Source: Nocardioides seonyuensis (lineage in GTDB: Bacteria > Actinomycetota > Actinomycetes > Propionibacteriales > Nocardioidaceae). From it: a stretch of 64,000 nt of DNA. Every line of letters begins with the position of its first letter. The first letter of the stretch is position 1. Below, piece by piece: positions 17,152 to 25,222 of this stretch. Under the pieces are notes generated by a model. The model searched no databases. It saw only the letters and a list, made by a program, of their open reading frames with translations, and was not told the origin of the DNA. Both the position numbers and the translations under genes were made by a program. Where the stretch lies: positions 3,910,363 through 3,974,362 of the forward strand of contig NZ_CP038436.1 of NCBI RefSeq assembly GCF_004683965.1. The letters are read 5' to 3'.

Positions 17152-17194
17152 AACCGCCTCTGATCTGCTGTCTTCGCAGGTCAAAGGCGGTTTT
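17152..17194 (+). terminator. Strong hairpin terminator between xis and tRNA-Val
   Basis: AACCGCCT at 17152-17159 pairs with AGGCGGTT at 17185-17192 and the pairing continues inward (TGATCTGC with GCAGGTCA, one mismatch and one G-T pair), giving a stem of about 17 bp with a 7-base loop. TTTT (17191-17194) follows on the plus strand. It should end plus-strand transcripts from the element before the tRNA. It lies within the presumed attachment-site region. Confidence 0.65.
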
Positions 17195-17202
17195 CTGCTC
17201 GG

Positions 17203-17274
17203 TGGGCGATACTGGGTTCGAACCAGTGACCTCTTCGGTGTGAACGAAGCGCGCTACCACTGCGCCAATCGCCC
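17203..17274 (-). tRNA. tRNA-Val (anticodon CAC)
   Basis: On the minus strand a 72-base cloverleaf is complete. The acceptor stem is GGGCGAT/ATCGCCC with discriminator A. The D-arm contains GGCGCAGTGGTAGCGC. The anticodon stem CTTCG/CGAAG encloses loop TTCACAC (anticodon CAC), and the T-arm has GGTTCGAACC. CCA is not encoded (ACCG follows). The 3' end faces the integrated element, so this gene is the likely attB. A false plus-strand peptide reading 'GDTGFEPVTSSV' comes from this tRNA. Confidence 0.95.
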
Positions 17275-17290
17275 GAGTCCGTCGGGAACC

Positions 17291-17788
17291 TTAACGCACC
17301 GGTCCGCGAGAGGGGGAATCGGCTCCCTCACCCGCGATCTCGCGGTTGAGAGCCTCCAGCGCCTCGGGGCGTCCGTGGAAGCGGCGGTAGCTGTAGATGA
17401 TCAGCGCCACGGCGATGACGGCGGAGCCGACCTGGGTGACACCGGTCCAGACACCTCCCGGAAGCCAGAGCGCGGCGTCGAGCGGCCACCAGTCCGGCGC
17501 GGGCGGGTACATGATCCACAGGACGCCGCAGGCGGCGAGCGCTGCAGCGCTCAGGACGGAGGCGATGATGCGTGGCCACGTGGCCACGCTCTCAGCCGCT
17601 CCTCGCAGTGCGCGGAGACGAATTGGCTCGACTCTGCGATCAGCCCACTCATATTGCTGCGAAAGCAGGGCAAGTGCGGCAAAGATACAGAGGAGACCCG
17701 GGCCGGGGAGCACCAGAGCGGCGATCCCGACGAGGAGCAGCACCCAGCCCAGCGTCTCGAGAACGATCCGCTTGGCGGCTCCGGTCAT
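17291..17788 (-). CDS. PGPGW-domain membrane protein (TIGR02611-like)
   Basis: The protein has 165 residues. It shows the PGPG motif after the first membrane segment (LVLPGPGLLCIFAALALLS, about residues 12-42), two more hydrophobic spans (about 73-93 and 115-138), and a charged tail. This is the PGPGW/TIGR02611 actinobacterial membrane family, whose function is unknown. It diverges from the SsgA-like gene; the 142-base gap holds a DasR-type palindrome 45 bases upstream of this start. Confidence 0.75.
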   Translation of the reverse strand: MTGAAKRIVLETLGWVLLLVGIAALVLPGPGLLCIFAALALLSQQYEWADRRVEPIRLRALRGAAESVATWPRIIASVLSAAALAACGVLWIMYPPAPDWWPLDAALWLPGGVWTGVTQVGSAVIAVALIIYSYRRFHGRPEALEALNREIAGEGADSPSRGPVR

Positions 17789-17832
17789 GACCAGACCCTA
17801 GCGACGTCATACAACGTGGCGAAACAGGGATT

Positions 17833-17844
17833 TGGTCTAGACCA
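17833..17844. promoter_or_regulatory. DasR/GntR-type operator palindrome (dre-like)
   Basis: TGGTCTAGACCA is a perfect 12-bp palindrome identical to the core of the published DasR-responsive element (ACTGGTCTAGACCACT family consensus), here flanked by TT on one side and GC on the other. It lies in the divergent gap between the PGPGW gene (start 17788) and the SsgA-like gene (start 17931), so it could control either or both. DasR is the GntR-family N-acetylglucosamine regulator in streptomycetes. Confidence 0.6.
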
Positions 17845-17930
17845 GCAGTAGCAGTTTCGATATCGCGTCATGGCGCGGCCCCGGCGGCGTCTTGTGGGTG
17901 AACTGCCCGAAAGGTTCTGGAGGACCAAGG

Positions 17931-18365
17931 ATGAACATGTTCGGAAGCGGACGCACCGTCGCCGACGTTGCCGTCGACATCACGGTCGAGTGCGTGGACC
18001 AGAATGGTCAGCGCCACGAGATCGACACGGTGCTCGGCTACCGGCGAACCGATCCCTACGCGGTGTCGATGACCTTCGTCACCGGCGACGGCAGCCTCGT
18101 GTGGACCTTCGGCCGGGACCTCCTCTCGCGCGGCACCCTCGCCCCGAACGGAGACGGCGACGTCGCAGTCTTCCCCGGGATCGACGGCCACGGCCGTGCC
18201 GTGGTCAACATCGAGCTCAGCTCCCCCGACGGCCACCTCCTCCTGGAGGCGCGCGCCGAGAGCGTCGCCGAGTTCATCAGCCGGACGACCGAGGTCGTTC
18301 CCGAGGGGCACGAGTCCGAGCACCTCGACGTCGACCAGCTGATCGCCGAGCTCCTCGCCTCCTGA
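17931..18365 (+). CDS. SsgA-family sporulation/cell-division regulator
   Basis: The protein has 144 residues. ATG 17931 has GGAGGACC 8 bases upstream; the longer frame from 17892 lacks such a site. The SsgA-like protein pattern is present: VAVDITVECVDQNGQ, YRRTDPYAVSMTFVTGDGSLVWTFGRDLL, the 'R.L..G...P.GDGDV.V.P' segment, and 'LELSSPDGHLLLEARAESVAEFI'-type C-terminal strand and helix. SsgB in Streptomyces helps place FtsZ at division sites; the role in a non-sporulating relative is less clear. It ends 8 bases from the convergent ABC exporter gene. Confidence 0.85.
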   Translation: MNMFGSGRTVADVAVDITVECVDQNGQRHEIDTVLGYRRTDPYAVSMTFVTGDGSLVWTFGRDLLSRGTLAPNGDGDVAVFPGIDGHGRAVVNIELSSPDGHLLLEARAESVAEFISRTTEVVPEGHESEHLDVDQLIAELLAS

Positions 18366-18372
18366 CCCCCCT

Positions 18373-20172
18373 TCAGCTCCCGCGCTGGGACACCCAGCTC
18401 GCGTGTAGCCCCGCGTAGACGCTGCCCCCGTGGGTGAGCAGCTCTGCGTGGGGACCACGCTGCACCACCCGCCCGCGGTCGACCACGATCACCTCGTCGG
18501 CCTTCTCCGCGGTCGAGAGCCGGTGGGCGATCGTCACCGAGGTCCTCGACTGCATCAGCCGCTCCATGGCCAGGCCGATCTGCATCTCGAGACGCGGGTC
18601 CACCGCGCTCGTCGCCTCGTCGAGCACCAGCAGGTCCGGGTCGGCCAGGTGCGCCCGCAGCAGCGCCACCAGCTGCCGCTCCCCCGCTGACAGCGACTCA
18701 CCACGCTGTCCCACGCGCGTCCGCAGCCCGCGTGGCAGCCCCTCCAGCCACTCAGAGAGCCCCAGCTCCTGCGCCGAGGTGTGGATCTCCTCGTCGGTCG
18801 CGTCGAGCTTGCCGTAGCGCACGTTGGCCGCGATGGTGTCGTCGAAGAGGAACCCCTCCTGGGGGACGAGCACCACGCTCCTGCGGAGCGAGGCGGCGTC
18901 GATGGTGCGCACGTCGACCCCGTCGAGCAGGACCGCACCCTCGGTGGGGTCCATCAGGCGTGTCAACAGCTTGGCGAAGGTCGACTTCCCGGAGCCCGTC
19001 TCCCCCACGATCGCCACCCGCGTGCCGGCGTCGATGTGGAGGTCGACGTCGATGAGCACGGGCGGACCCGCGGGGTAGGCGAAGGTCACGTGGTCGAAGG
19101 TCACGTCGATCGGTCCGCTCGGCAGCTCGACGCCCCCGGGACCGGGATCGACGAGGTCGGCAGGCGTCTCGAGGATGCCGAGGGTACGACGCCAGCTCGA
19201 GATGGCGTTCTGGGCGTCGGTGAGGATCTGGGTGCCCATCTGCACCGGACCCACGAACAGCGACACCAGGAACGCGAAGGCGAGCACCTTGCCGGGAGTC
19301 ATGTCGGAGGTGAAGCCCAGCAGGATCCCGATCACGATCACGCCGGCGTTCGCGAGCCCCGCCGAGATGCCGCCGAGCGAGAACGACACCACCGTGTAGG
19401 TCTGGGCGTGCGTGTAGGCGGCCTGCCAGTCGTCGATCGCGGTGTCGATGCGCTCCTGGGTGCGCTCCTGCACGCCGTAGGACCGCACCACTGCCGCGCC
19501 GACCACCGGCTCGGAGATCGCGCCGAGCAGCACGCCGACCTGGTGTCGTACGACGGTGTAGGCCTGGGACAGCTTCTTCTGGAAGTAGCGGATCGACAGG
19601 AACAGCGGGGCGAAGCACAACCAGACGACCGCCGCGAGCTCCCAGCTGTAGACCAGCATCAGGACGGTGGCGACGAGGATCTGGCCCACGCTGACCACGA
19701 AGATCAGTCCTCCGAAGACGAGGAACTGGCTCACCTGGTCGACGTCGGTGGTGACCCGCGAGACGAGGGCCCCGCGCCGCTCGGTGTTCTGCGTGAGCAG
19801 CGGGAGGTCGTGGACGTGCCGGAACGCGCGGGTGCGCAGGGTGGCCAGGCCACGCTCGGAGGCGGTGAACAGCCGACTGGTCATGGCGTACGACGCCACG
19901 CTGGTCACCACGATCGCCACGAAGGCAGCGAGACCCATCCACAGCACGAAGCCCAACCGAGGGCCGTCCGGGCCGTTGAGTCCCCGGTCCAGGGTCTGCT
20001 GCACCGCGATCGGGACCACGACCTGCCCGCACGAGGCGATGACCGCGAGCAGGAGCGTCAAGCCCAGACCCTCGCGGATCTCGGGCGAGTAGCGCATGCC
20101 CAGGCGGATGGTCTCCAGCGGCTGGATGTTCTCGCCGGTGTCCATGGTGGTGCCTGCAGTGGGATCACTCAT
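18373..20172 (-). CDS. ABC exporter half-transporter with catalytic Walker B
   Basis: The protein has 599 residues, with six membrane helices in the first 330 and an ABC ATPase after that. Walker A is GETGSGKST, signature LSAGERQ (not canonical LSGGQ), Walker B LLVLDEATSAVD (catalytic Glu present) and H-loop TIAHRLS. Its start overlaps the end of the neighbouring exporter gene by 8 bases. The complementary degeneracy of the two proteins argues for a heterodimer in the cytoplasmic membrane (multidrug, lipid or peptide export; substrate unknown). Confidence 0.85.
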   Translation of the reverse strand: MSDPTAGTTMDTGENIQPLETIRLGMRYSPEIREGLGLTLLLAVIASCGQVVVPIAVQQTLDRGLNGPDGPRLGFVLWMGLAAFVAIVVTSVASYAMTSRLFTASERGLATLRTRAFRHVHDLPLLTQNTERRGALVSRVTTDVDQVSQFLVFGGLIFVVSVGQILVATVLMLVYSWELAAVVWLCFAPLFLSIRYFQKKLSQAYTVVRHQVGVLLGAISEPVVGAAVVRSYGVQERTQERIDTAIDDWQAAYTHAQTYTVVSFSLGGISAGLANAGVIVIGILLGFTSDMTPGKVLAFAFLVSLFVGPVQMGTQILTDAQNAISSWRRTLGILETPADLVDPGPGGVELPSGPIDVTFDHVTFAYPAGPPVLIDVDLHIDAGTRVAIVGETGSGKSTFAKLLTRLMDPTEGAVLLDGVDVRTIDAASLRRSVVLVPQEGFLFDDTIAANVRYGKLDATDEEIHTSAQELGLSEWLEGLPRGLRTRVGQRGESLSAGERQLVALLRAHLADPDLLVLDEATSAVDPRLEMQIGLAMERLMQSRTSVTIAHRLSTAEKADEVIVVDRGRVVQRGPHAELLTHGGSVYAGLHASWVSQRGS

Positions 20173-21949
20173 GGGTCTCCACCTCGTAGGCGTTGACCAG
20201 GCGGGCGTAGTCGGGGCTACCGGCGAGGAGCTCGGCGTGGGTGCCCCGGCCCACGATGCGCCCCTGGTCGAGGTGCACCACCTCGTCGGCGAGCGAGATG
20301 GTCGCCTTGCGGTAGGCCACCACGACCAGCGAGGCCTCCAAGCCCGTCACGTCGTCGCGCAGCGAGGCGAGGATGCGGGCCTCCACCTCCGGGTCCACCG
20401 CTGACGTCGCGTCGTCGAGGATCAGCAGCCGGGGGCGCCGGACCAGGGCGCGCGCCAGCGAGAGACGCTGCCGCTGGCCTCCGGACAGGGAGGTGCCGCG
20501 CTCTCCCAGGCGGGCGTCGAGCCCCGCGGGCAGGGCGGCGACGAAGCCGTCGGCCTGCGCGGTGCGCAGGGCCGCCCAGACGTCCTCGTCGCTGACGTCG
20601 GCACCCAGCGTCACGTTGTCCCGCACGGTGTCGTCGAAGAGGAACGCGGTCTGCGGGACGAGCGCGACGTCACGCGCCAGCTCGCCGTGGCGCAGGTCGC
20701 GCAAGTCGATCCCGTCGATGCGGATCTCTCCGTCGTCGGGGTCGACCAGGCGGGCCATCAGACTGGTGAGCGTGCTCTTGCCGGACGCGGTCGGACCCAC
20801 GATCGCCAGCGTCTGCCCCGGGGTGACGGTGAGGTCGACGCCCTTCAAGAGGGGCGCGGTGGGGTCGTAGGAGTAGCGCAGGTCGTCGAGCTCGAGGAGC
20901 GCTCCCGTGGACTTCCGTGGCAGCGACCCGCCGCCGTACGACATCGCCCCGGTCGCCTCGATCACGGCGCGGGCCCTGTTGTAGCCCACCACGGAGCGCG
21001 GGAACTCGCCGAGCAGCCAACCGATCGCCCGGATCGGGAAGGAGACGATGGTGAGGAGGTAGGCGATCGTCACCACGTCGCCGGCATCGGTGTCGCCGCT
21101 CATCACCCGCGAGACCCCCACGGCGAGCACCACCAGCACGCCGAGGTTGGGCAGGCTCGCCAGTGTCGGGTCGAACGCCGCACGGATGCGGCCCGCCCGG
21201 ATGTTGACGTCGCGCAGCTCGTGGGCCTTGGCCCGGAACCTGTCGGTCTCCTCGGTCTCGCGACCCAGCGTCTTGACCACCATCGCCCCGTCGAACGACT
21301 CGTGGGCGATCTCGCTGACCTCCGCGCGCAGGCCCTGGGCGCGTGTCATGAGCGGGGAGGAGAAGCGCTGGTAGGCCAGGTTGGCGACGATGACGGCCGG
21401 GAAGACCAACAGCCCCACCACCGCCATCACGACGTCGGCGATGAGCATCTGGATGACGGCGATCACCATCATCACGATCGTGCCGAGTGCCATCGGCAGC
21501 GGCATGATCGGCGCCCAGGCGGCCTCGACGTCGGAGTAGGCGTTGGAGAGCAGCTGCCCGGTCGGGTGGCGCTGGTGCCACTCCATCGGCAGGGCGAGGT
21601 ACTGGCGCGTCACCGAGCGCCTGGTGTGGGACTGCATCCGGTAGTACATGATCCCGCCACCGAGGCGACGGGCCACGATGCCGACGGCTCGCAGGATCGC
21701 CACCCCGACGAAGAGCGCGACGACCCACACCAGCATGTCGGTGCCGATCTCGCCGTTCTCGAACGCCGGGACCAGGGCATTGTCGGTCGCCCAGCCCAGC
21801 ACCCACGCGTCGGCGACGGTGAGGACCCCGAAGAGGACGGCGCCGGCGGTGGCGACCGTGAAGACGAACGGCTCGCGCCGGATCGCGACACCGAGGACGG
21901 CGAAGCCTTCGCGAGTGGTGGAGCCGCGCAGCGTTGACTCGTCACTCAC
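20165..21949 (-). CDS. ABC exporter half-transporter with degenerate ATP site
   Basis: The protein has 594 residues, with N-terminal membrane domain about residues 20-330 and C-terminal ATPase. Walker A GPTASGKST and signature LSGGQRQ are canonical, but Walker B reads LLILDDATSAVD (Asp in place of catalytic Glu) and the H-loop His is Tyr (VVVAYRKAT). These are the hallmarks of the degenerate half of heterodimeric exporters. It is transcribed first of the exporter pair and follows the amino-acid importer ATPase by 15 bases, so it may be part of the long hisA-initiated transcript. Confidence 0.85.
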   Translation of the reverse strand: MSDESTLRGSTTREGFAVLGVAIRREPFVFTVATAGAVLFGVLTVADAWVLGWATDNALVPAFENGEIGTDMLVWVVALFVGVAILRAVGIVARRLGGGIMYYRMQSHTRRSVTRQYLALPMEWHQRHPTGQLLSNAYSDVEAAWAPIMPLPMALGTIVMMVIAVIQMLIADVVMAVVGLLVFPAVIVANLAYQRFSSPLMTRAQGLRAEVSEIAHESFDGAMVVKTLGRETEETDRFRAKAHELRDVNIRAGRIRAAFDPTLASLPNLGVLVVLAVGVSRVMSGDTDAGDVVTIAYLLTIVSFPIRAIGWLLGEFPRSVVGYNRARAVIEATGAMSYGGGSLPRKSTGALLELDDLRYSYDPTAPLLKGVDLTVTPGQTLAIVGPTASGKSTLTSLMARLVDPDDGEIRIDGIDLRDLRHGELARDVALVPQTAFLFDDTVRDNVTLGADVSDEDVWAALRTAQADGFVAALPAGLDARLGERGTSLSGGQRQRLSLARALVRRPRLLILDDATSAVDPEVEARILASLRDDVTGLEASLVVVAYRKATISLADEVVHLDQGRIVGRGTHAELLAGSPDYARLVNAYEVETHE

Positions 21950-21964
21950 CAGCCCGAGGTTAGC

Positions 21965-22696
21965 TCAGGCCCTGATGCGCGAGAGGAAGGCCCTGGTCCG
22001 CTCCTGGGTGGGGTTGCCCAGGACCTGCTCGGGCGTCCCCGACTCGTGGATCCGTCCGTCGTGGAGGAAGCAGACCTGGTCGGCGACCTCGCGCGCGAAG
22101 CCCATCTCGTGGGTGTTCAGCAGCATCGTCACTCCGTCGGCCTTCAGCTCTCCGAGAAGGTCGAGCACCTCTCCCACCAGCTCCGGGTCGAGCGCCGACG
22201 TCACCTCGTCGAGCAGCATCAGCCTCGGGTTCGCGACCAGCGCCCGCGCGATCGCCACGCGCTGCTGCTGGCCCCCCGAGAGGTCGTCGGGGCGGGCGCT
22301 GGCCTTCTCGGCGAGCCCCACCCGGTCCAGCATCTCCAGGCCGCGCGTGCGCGCTTCCGCGTCCGGGACGCCGTGCACCTTGCGCAGCGCGAGGGTGACG
22401 TTGCCGAGCACGCTCAGGTGCGGGAACAGGTTGTAGGCCTGGAACACCAGACCCATCCGGGAGCGCACCTCGTCGCCGTCGACCCGCGGGTCGGTGATGT
22501 CGCGGCCGTCGAAGGTGATCACACCGTCGTCGACGACCTCGAGCAGGTTGGCGCAGCGCAGCAGGGTCGACTTGCCCGACCCCGACGCGCCGATCAGGAC
22601 CACGCACTGCCCGGCGTCGATCGTCAGGTCGACGGAGCTCAGCACCACGTGGTTCCCGAAGGCCTTGCGCACGCCCGTCATCGCCAGCAGTGCCAT
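21965..22696 (-). CDS. Polar amino-acid ABC importer, ATP-binding protein
   Basis: The protein has 243 residues. The start MALLAM at 22696 overlaps the permease stop (TGATG); a longer open frame upstream is only the permease's shadow. It shows Walker A GASGSGKST, a Q-loop in FQAYNLFPHLSV, signature LSGGQQQRVAIARAL, Walker B LMLLDEVTSALDPEL and H-loop LNTHEMGFA. This is the GlnQ/HisP type that drives import of polar amino acids. It is the last gene of the three-gene importer that follows hisF. Confidence 0.9.
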   Translation of the reverse strand: MALLAMTGVRKAFGNHVVLSSVDLTIDAGQCVVLIGASGSGKSTLLRCANLLEVVDDGVITFDGRDITDPRVDGDEVRSRMGLVFQAYNLFPHLSVLGNVTLALRKVHGVPDAEARTRGLEMLDRVGLAEKASARPDDLSGGQQQRVAIARALVANPRLMLLDEVTSALDPELVGEVLDLLGELKADGVTMLLNTHEMGFAREVADQVCFLHDGRIHESGTPEQVLGNPTQERTRAFLSRIRA

Positions 22697-23559
22697 CAGA
22701 GCATTCCTCCCGCGCCGTGGAACCCCTGCTTGCGCGCGAACCAGTCCGTCAGCCTGGCCATCGGCACGGTCAGGCACACGAACAGCACGCCGGCGACGAC
22801 GTACGGCGTGTAGTTGAAGTCGCGGGCCGTCTCTATCTGTGCGGCACGGATGGCGTCGATCACGCCCAGCACGGCGATCAGGCCGGAGTCCTTCTGCAGC
22901 GAGACCAGGTCGTTCATCAAGGGCGGCAGGACCCTCCTCCACGCCTGCGGCAGCACCACGTGGCGCAGGGTCTTCGCATAGCTCAGCCCCAGCGCCCGAC
23001 CGGCGAGACGCTGGCTCGGGTGGATCGACTCGATCCCGGCCCGGAAGACCTCGGCGACGTAGGCGGAGTAGGACAGCACCAGCGCCGAGCAGCCCCAGAA
23101 CAGCGCCGACTTGGGCAGGCCGCTGAGGTTGAGCGCTGGCCCCCCGAAGCCGAGCAGGAAGAGCACGAGCAGCAGCGGCAGGCCCCGGAACACGTCGACG
23201 TAGGCCGTGCCGAGCATTCGCAGCGGGAACGCCACCGGCCCACGCAGGGTGCGCATGACCGCGATCGTGAGACTGACGACCAGGATCAGCAGCGCACAGA
23301 CCAGCATCACCCGGATGTTCAGCCAGAGGCCCTCGAGCACCGCAGGGAACGAGTCAACGGCCTTGTCCCAGTCGAAGTAGGTCTCAGCGACGCGGTCCCA
23401 TCCAGGCGAGGAGACGACGACGTAGCCCAGGACTCCCAGGAGGAAGGTCGTGCTGAGTCCGGCGATGCCGGCGCTGCGAAACGTCTGGCGCCGGCGCCAG
23501 GCGTCCCGCTCACGCTGGACCGCCGACGGCGTCCAGTCGGCGCCGTCGACTGTGGACAT
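22696..23559 (-). CDS. Polar amino-acid ABC importer, permease
   Basis: The protein has 287 residues. ATG 23559 overlaps the binding-protein stop (TGATG). Membrane helices occur at about 30-50, 80-105, 120-140, 150-170 and 245-265. The HisM/GlnP-type coupling loop is seen in 'LAGRALGLSYAKTLRHVVLPQAWRR' (EAA-like). This one-permease design would form a homodimer. The translational coupling on both sides shows it works with the flanking binding protein and ATPase. Confidence 0.88.
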   Translation of the reverse strand: MSTVDGADWTPSAVQRERDAWRRRQTFRSAGIAGLSTTFLLGVLGYVVVSSPGWDRVAETYFDWDKAVDSFPAVLEGLWLNIRVMLVCALLILVVSLTIAVMRTLRGPVAFPLRMLGTAYVDVFRGLPLLLVLFLLGFGGPALNLSGLPKSALFWGCSALVLSYSAYVAEVFRAGIESIHPSQRLAGRALGLSYAKTLRHVVLPQAWRRVLPPLMNDLVSLQKDSGLIAVLGVIDAIRAAQIETARDFNYTPYVVAGVLFVCLTVPMARLTDWFARKQGFHGAGGML

Positions 23560-24443
23560 CAGGACAGCTCGGGAGCGCCCTGCTGGGCGAGCCACTCTTC
23601 GTTGAGCTCGTCGAGGGTGCCGTCCTCGCGCAGCGCGTCGACCGCCTGCGTCACGCAGTCAGTGATCGCCGAGCCCTTGGGCAGCACCGCGCCGAACTGC
23701 TCGGGGGTCTCGCTCGCCAACGGGAGCTGGCCGACGATCACCCCGTCGTCGAGCTGGACCGCGGTCATGAAGTAGGCGGTCGGCAGGTCGACCACGATGC
23801 CGTCGATCTGGCCGTTCTTGAGGGCCTGGACCGCCTGGTCGTTGGTGTCGTAGACGCCGGGGTCCTGCGACGGCTGGATCTGCTCGGTGATGGCGTCATA
23901 GCTGGTGGTCCCCACCTGGGCGCCGAGCTTGGCGTCGGCGAGGTCCTCCAGGGAGGACGCGTCGGCGATCGCGCTGCCCTCGTTGGTGATGACGGTCTGC
24001 CGGACGTCGTAGTAGCCGGAGGAGAAGTCGACCGCGTTGCGTCGCTTCTCGGTGATGGAGACCTGGTTGACGTCGAAGTCGAAGCCGGTGGCGCCCGGCT
24101 GCACGACCTTGTTGAACGGCACCACGGTCCACGTGACGTCGTCCTCGTCGAAGCCGAGCTCCTCGGCGATCGCGTAGGCGACCGCGGACTCGTAGCCCTC
24201 CCCGTTGGCCGGGTCGTCGTCGACGAACCACGGCTCGTAGGCCGGGGAGTCGGTCGCGATCGTCAGCGCCCCCGGCGTGACCGTCTCCATGGTCTCGGGG
24301 GTGCACTCCTCCGAGGTCGAGGTGGTCTCCTCGGCGGTGCCCGCGTCCTCGGCCTCATCGGCGGGGGCACAGGCTGCGAGGGAGGTGGCGAGGAGGGCGA
24401 CGGCAGCGGCGCGGGTGAGCGCGTTCAGGGGCAGGGCAGACAT
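23559..24443 (-). CDS. Polar amino-acid ABC importer, substrate-binding lipoprotein
   Basis: The protein has 294 residues from ATG 24443; a GTG seven codons upstream overlaps the hisF stop and is an alternative. A lipoprotein signal (about 24 residues) ends in the lipobox LAAC, followed by an acidic Thr/Glu linker. The SBP-bac-3 fold is clear: LTIATDSPAYEPWF, then GYESAVAYAIAEELGF, FDFDVNQVSITEKRRNAVDFS, LGAQVGTTSYDAI, QIDGIVVDLPTAYF. It captures a polar amino acid outside the cell. Its close linkage to hisF makes histidine or a related amino acid a reasonable guess, not more. Confidence 0.88.
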   Translation of the reverse strand: MSALPLNALTRAAAVALLATSLAACAPADEAEDAGTAEETTSTSEECTPETMETVTPGALTIATDSPAYEPWFVDDDPANGEGYESAVAYAIAEELGFDEDDVTWTVVPFNKVVQPGATGFDFDVNQVSITEKRRNAVDFSSGYYDVRQTVITNEGSAIADASSLEDLADAKLGAQVGTTSYDAITEQIQPSQDPGVYDTNDQAVQALKNGQIDGIVVDLPTAYFMTAVQLDDGVIVGQLPLASETPEQFGAVLPKGSAITDCVTQAVDALREDGTLDELNEEWLAQQGAPELS

Positions 24444-24460
24444 GGGTTGAATCCTAAACG

Positions 24461-25222
24461 TCACCGGACGGGGTGGCCGCCAGATCTCAGCCCGGCCTTG
24501 ACGTCGGCGATGCTCAGGGTGCCGAAGTGGAAGACCGTCGCGGCGAGCACCGCGTCCGCACCGGCGTCGACGGCTGGCGGAAAGTGATCAACGGCACCTG
24601 CCCCGCCGCTCGCGATCACGGGGATGCTGACCTCGCGACGCACGGCCCTGATCAGCTCGAGGTCGAATCCGTCGGTGGTGCCGTCGGCGTCCATGGCGTT
24701 GAGCAGGATCTCGCCGGCACCGAGCTCGGCTCCCCTGGCAGCCCACTCGACCGCGTCGAGACCGGCGCTCTTGCGGCCGCCGTGGGTGGTCACCTCGAAC
24801 CCGCTGCCGGTCCCCTCCGCCCGGCGGGCGTCGACACTGAGCACGAGCACCTGGCTGCCGAACCGGTCCGCCACCTCCGCGATGAGCTCGGGCCGGTGGA
24901 TCGCCGCCGTGTTCATCGCGACCTTGTCGGCACCCGCGCGCAGCAGCCGGTCCACGTCCTCCACGCTGCTCACTCCCCCGCCCACCGTCAGCGGGATGAA
25001 GACCTCCTCGGCGGTGCGGGACACGATCTCCATCGTCGTCGCGCGTCCCTCGTGGGAGGCCGAGATGTCGAGGAAGGTCAGCTCGTCGGCCCCTTCCGCG
25101 TCGTAGAGCCGGGCCAGCTCCACCGGGTCGCCCGCATCTCGCAGCTCGGTGAAGTTGACGCCCTTGACCACCCGGCCGCCGTCGACGTCCAGGCAGGGGA
25201 TCACGCGGATCGAGAGCGTCAC
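24461..25222 (-). CDS. hisF: Imidazole glycerol phosphate synthase, cyclase subunit
   Basis: The 253-residue (beta/alpha)8 protein has the full HisF pattern: [19 protein letters not shown] (catalytic Asp near residue 11), [48 protein letters not shown] and [14 protein letters not shown]. With HisH it turns PRFAR and glutamine-derived ammonia into imidazole glycerol phosphate and AICAR. It overlaps hisA by four bases and is followed immediately by the ABC importer. Confidence 0.96.
   Translation of the reverse strand: MTLSIRVIPCLDVDGGRVVKGVNFTELRDAGDPVELARLYDAEGADELTFLDISASHEGRATTMEIVSRTAEEVFIPLTVGGGVSSVEDVDRLLRAGADKVAMNTAAIHRPELIAEVADRFGSQVLVLSVDARRAEGTGSGFEVTTHGGRKSAGLDAVEWAARGAELGAGEILLNAMDADGTTDGFDLELIRAVRREVSIPVIASGGAGAVDHFPPAVDAGADAVLAATVFHFGTLSIADVKAGLRSGGHPVR

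Noticed and set aside
17052..17243. Short ORF ending GDTGFEPVTSSV
   Set aside because: The ending is the well-known false peptide read from a tRNA gene on the opposite strand; its 3' part is tRNA-Val and the terminator.
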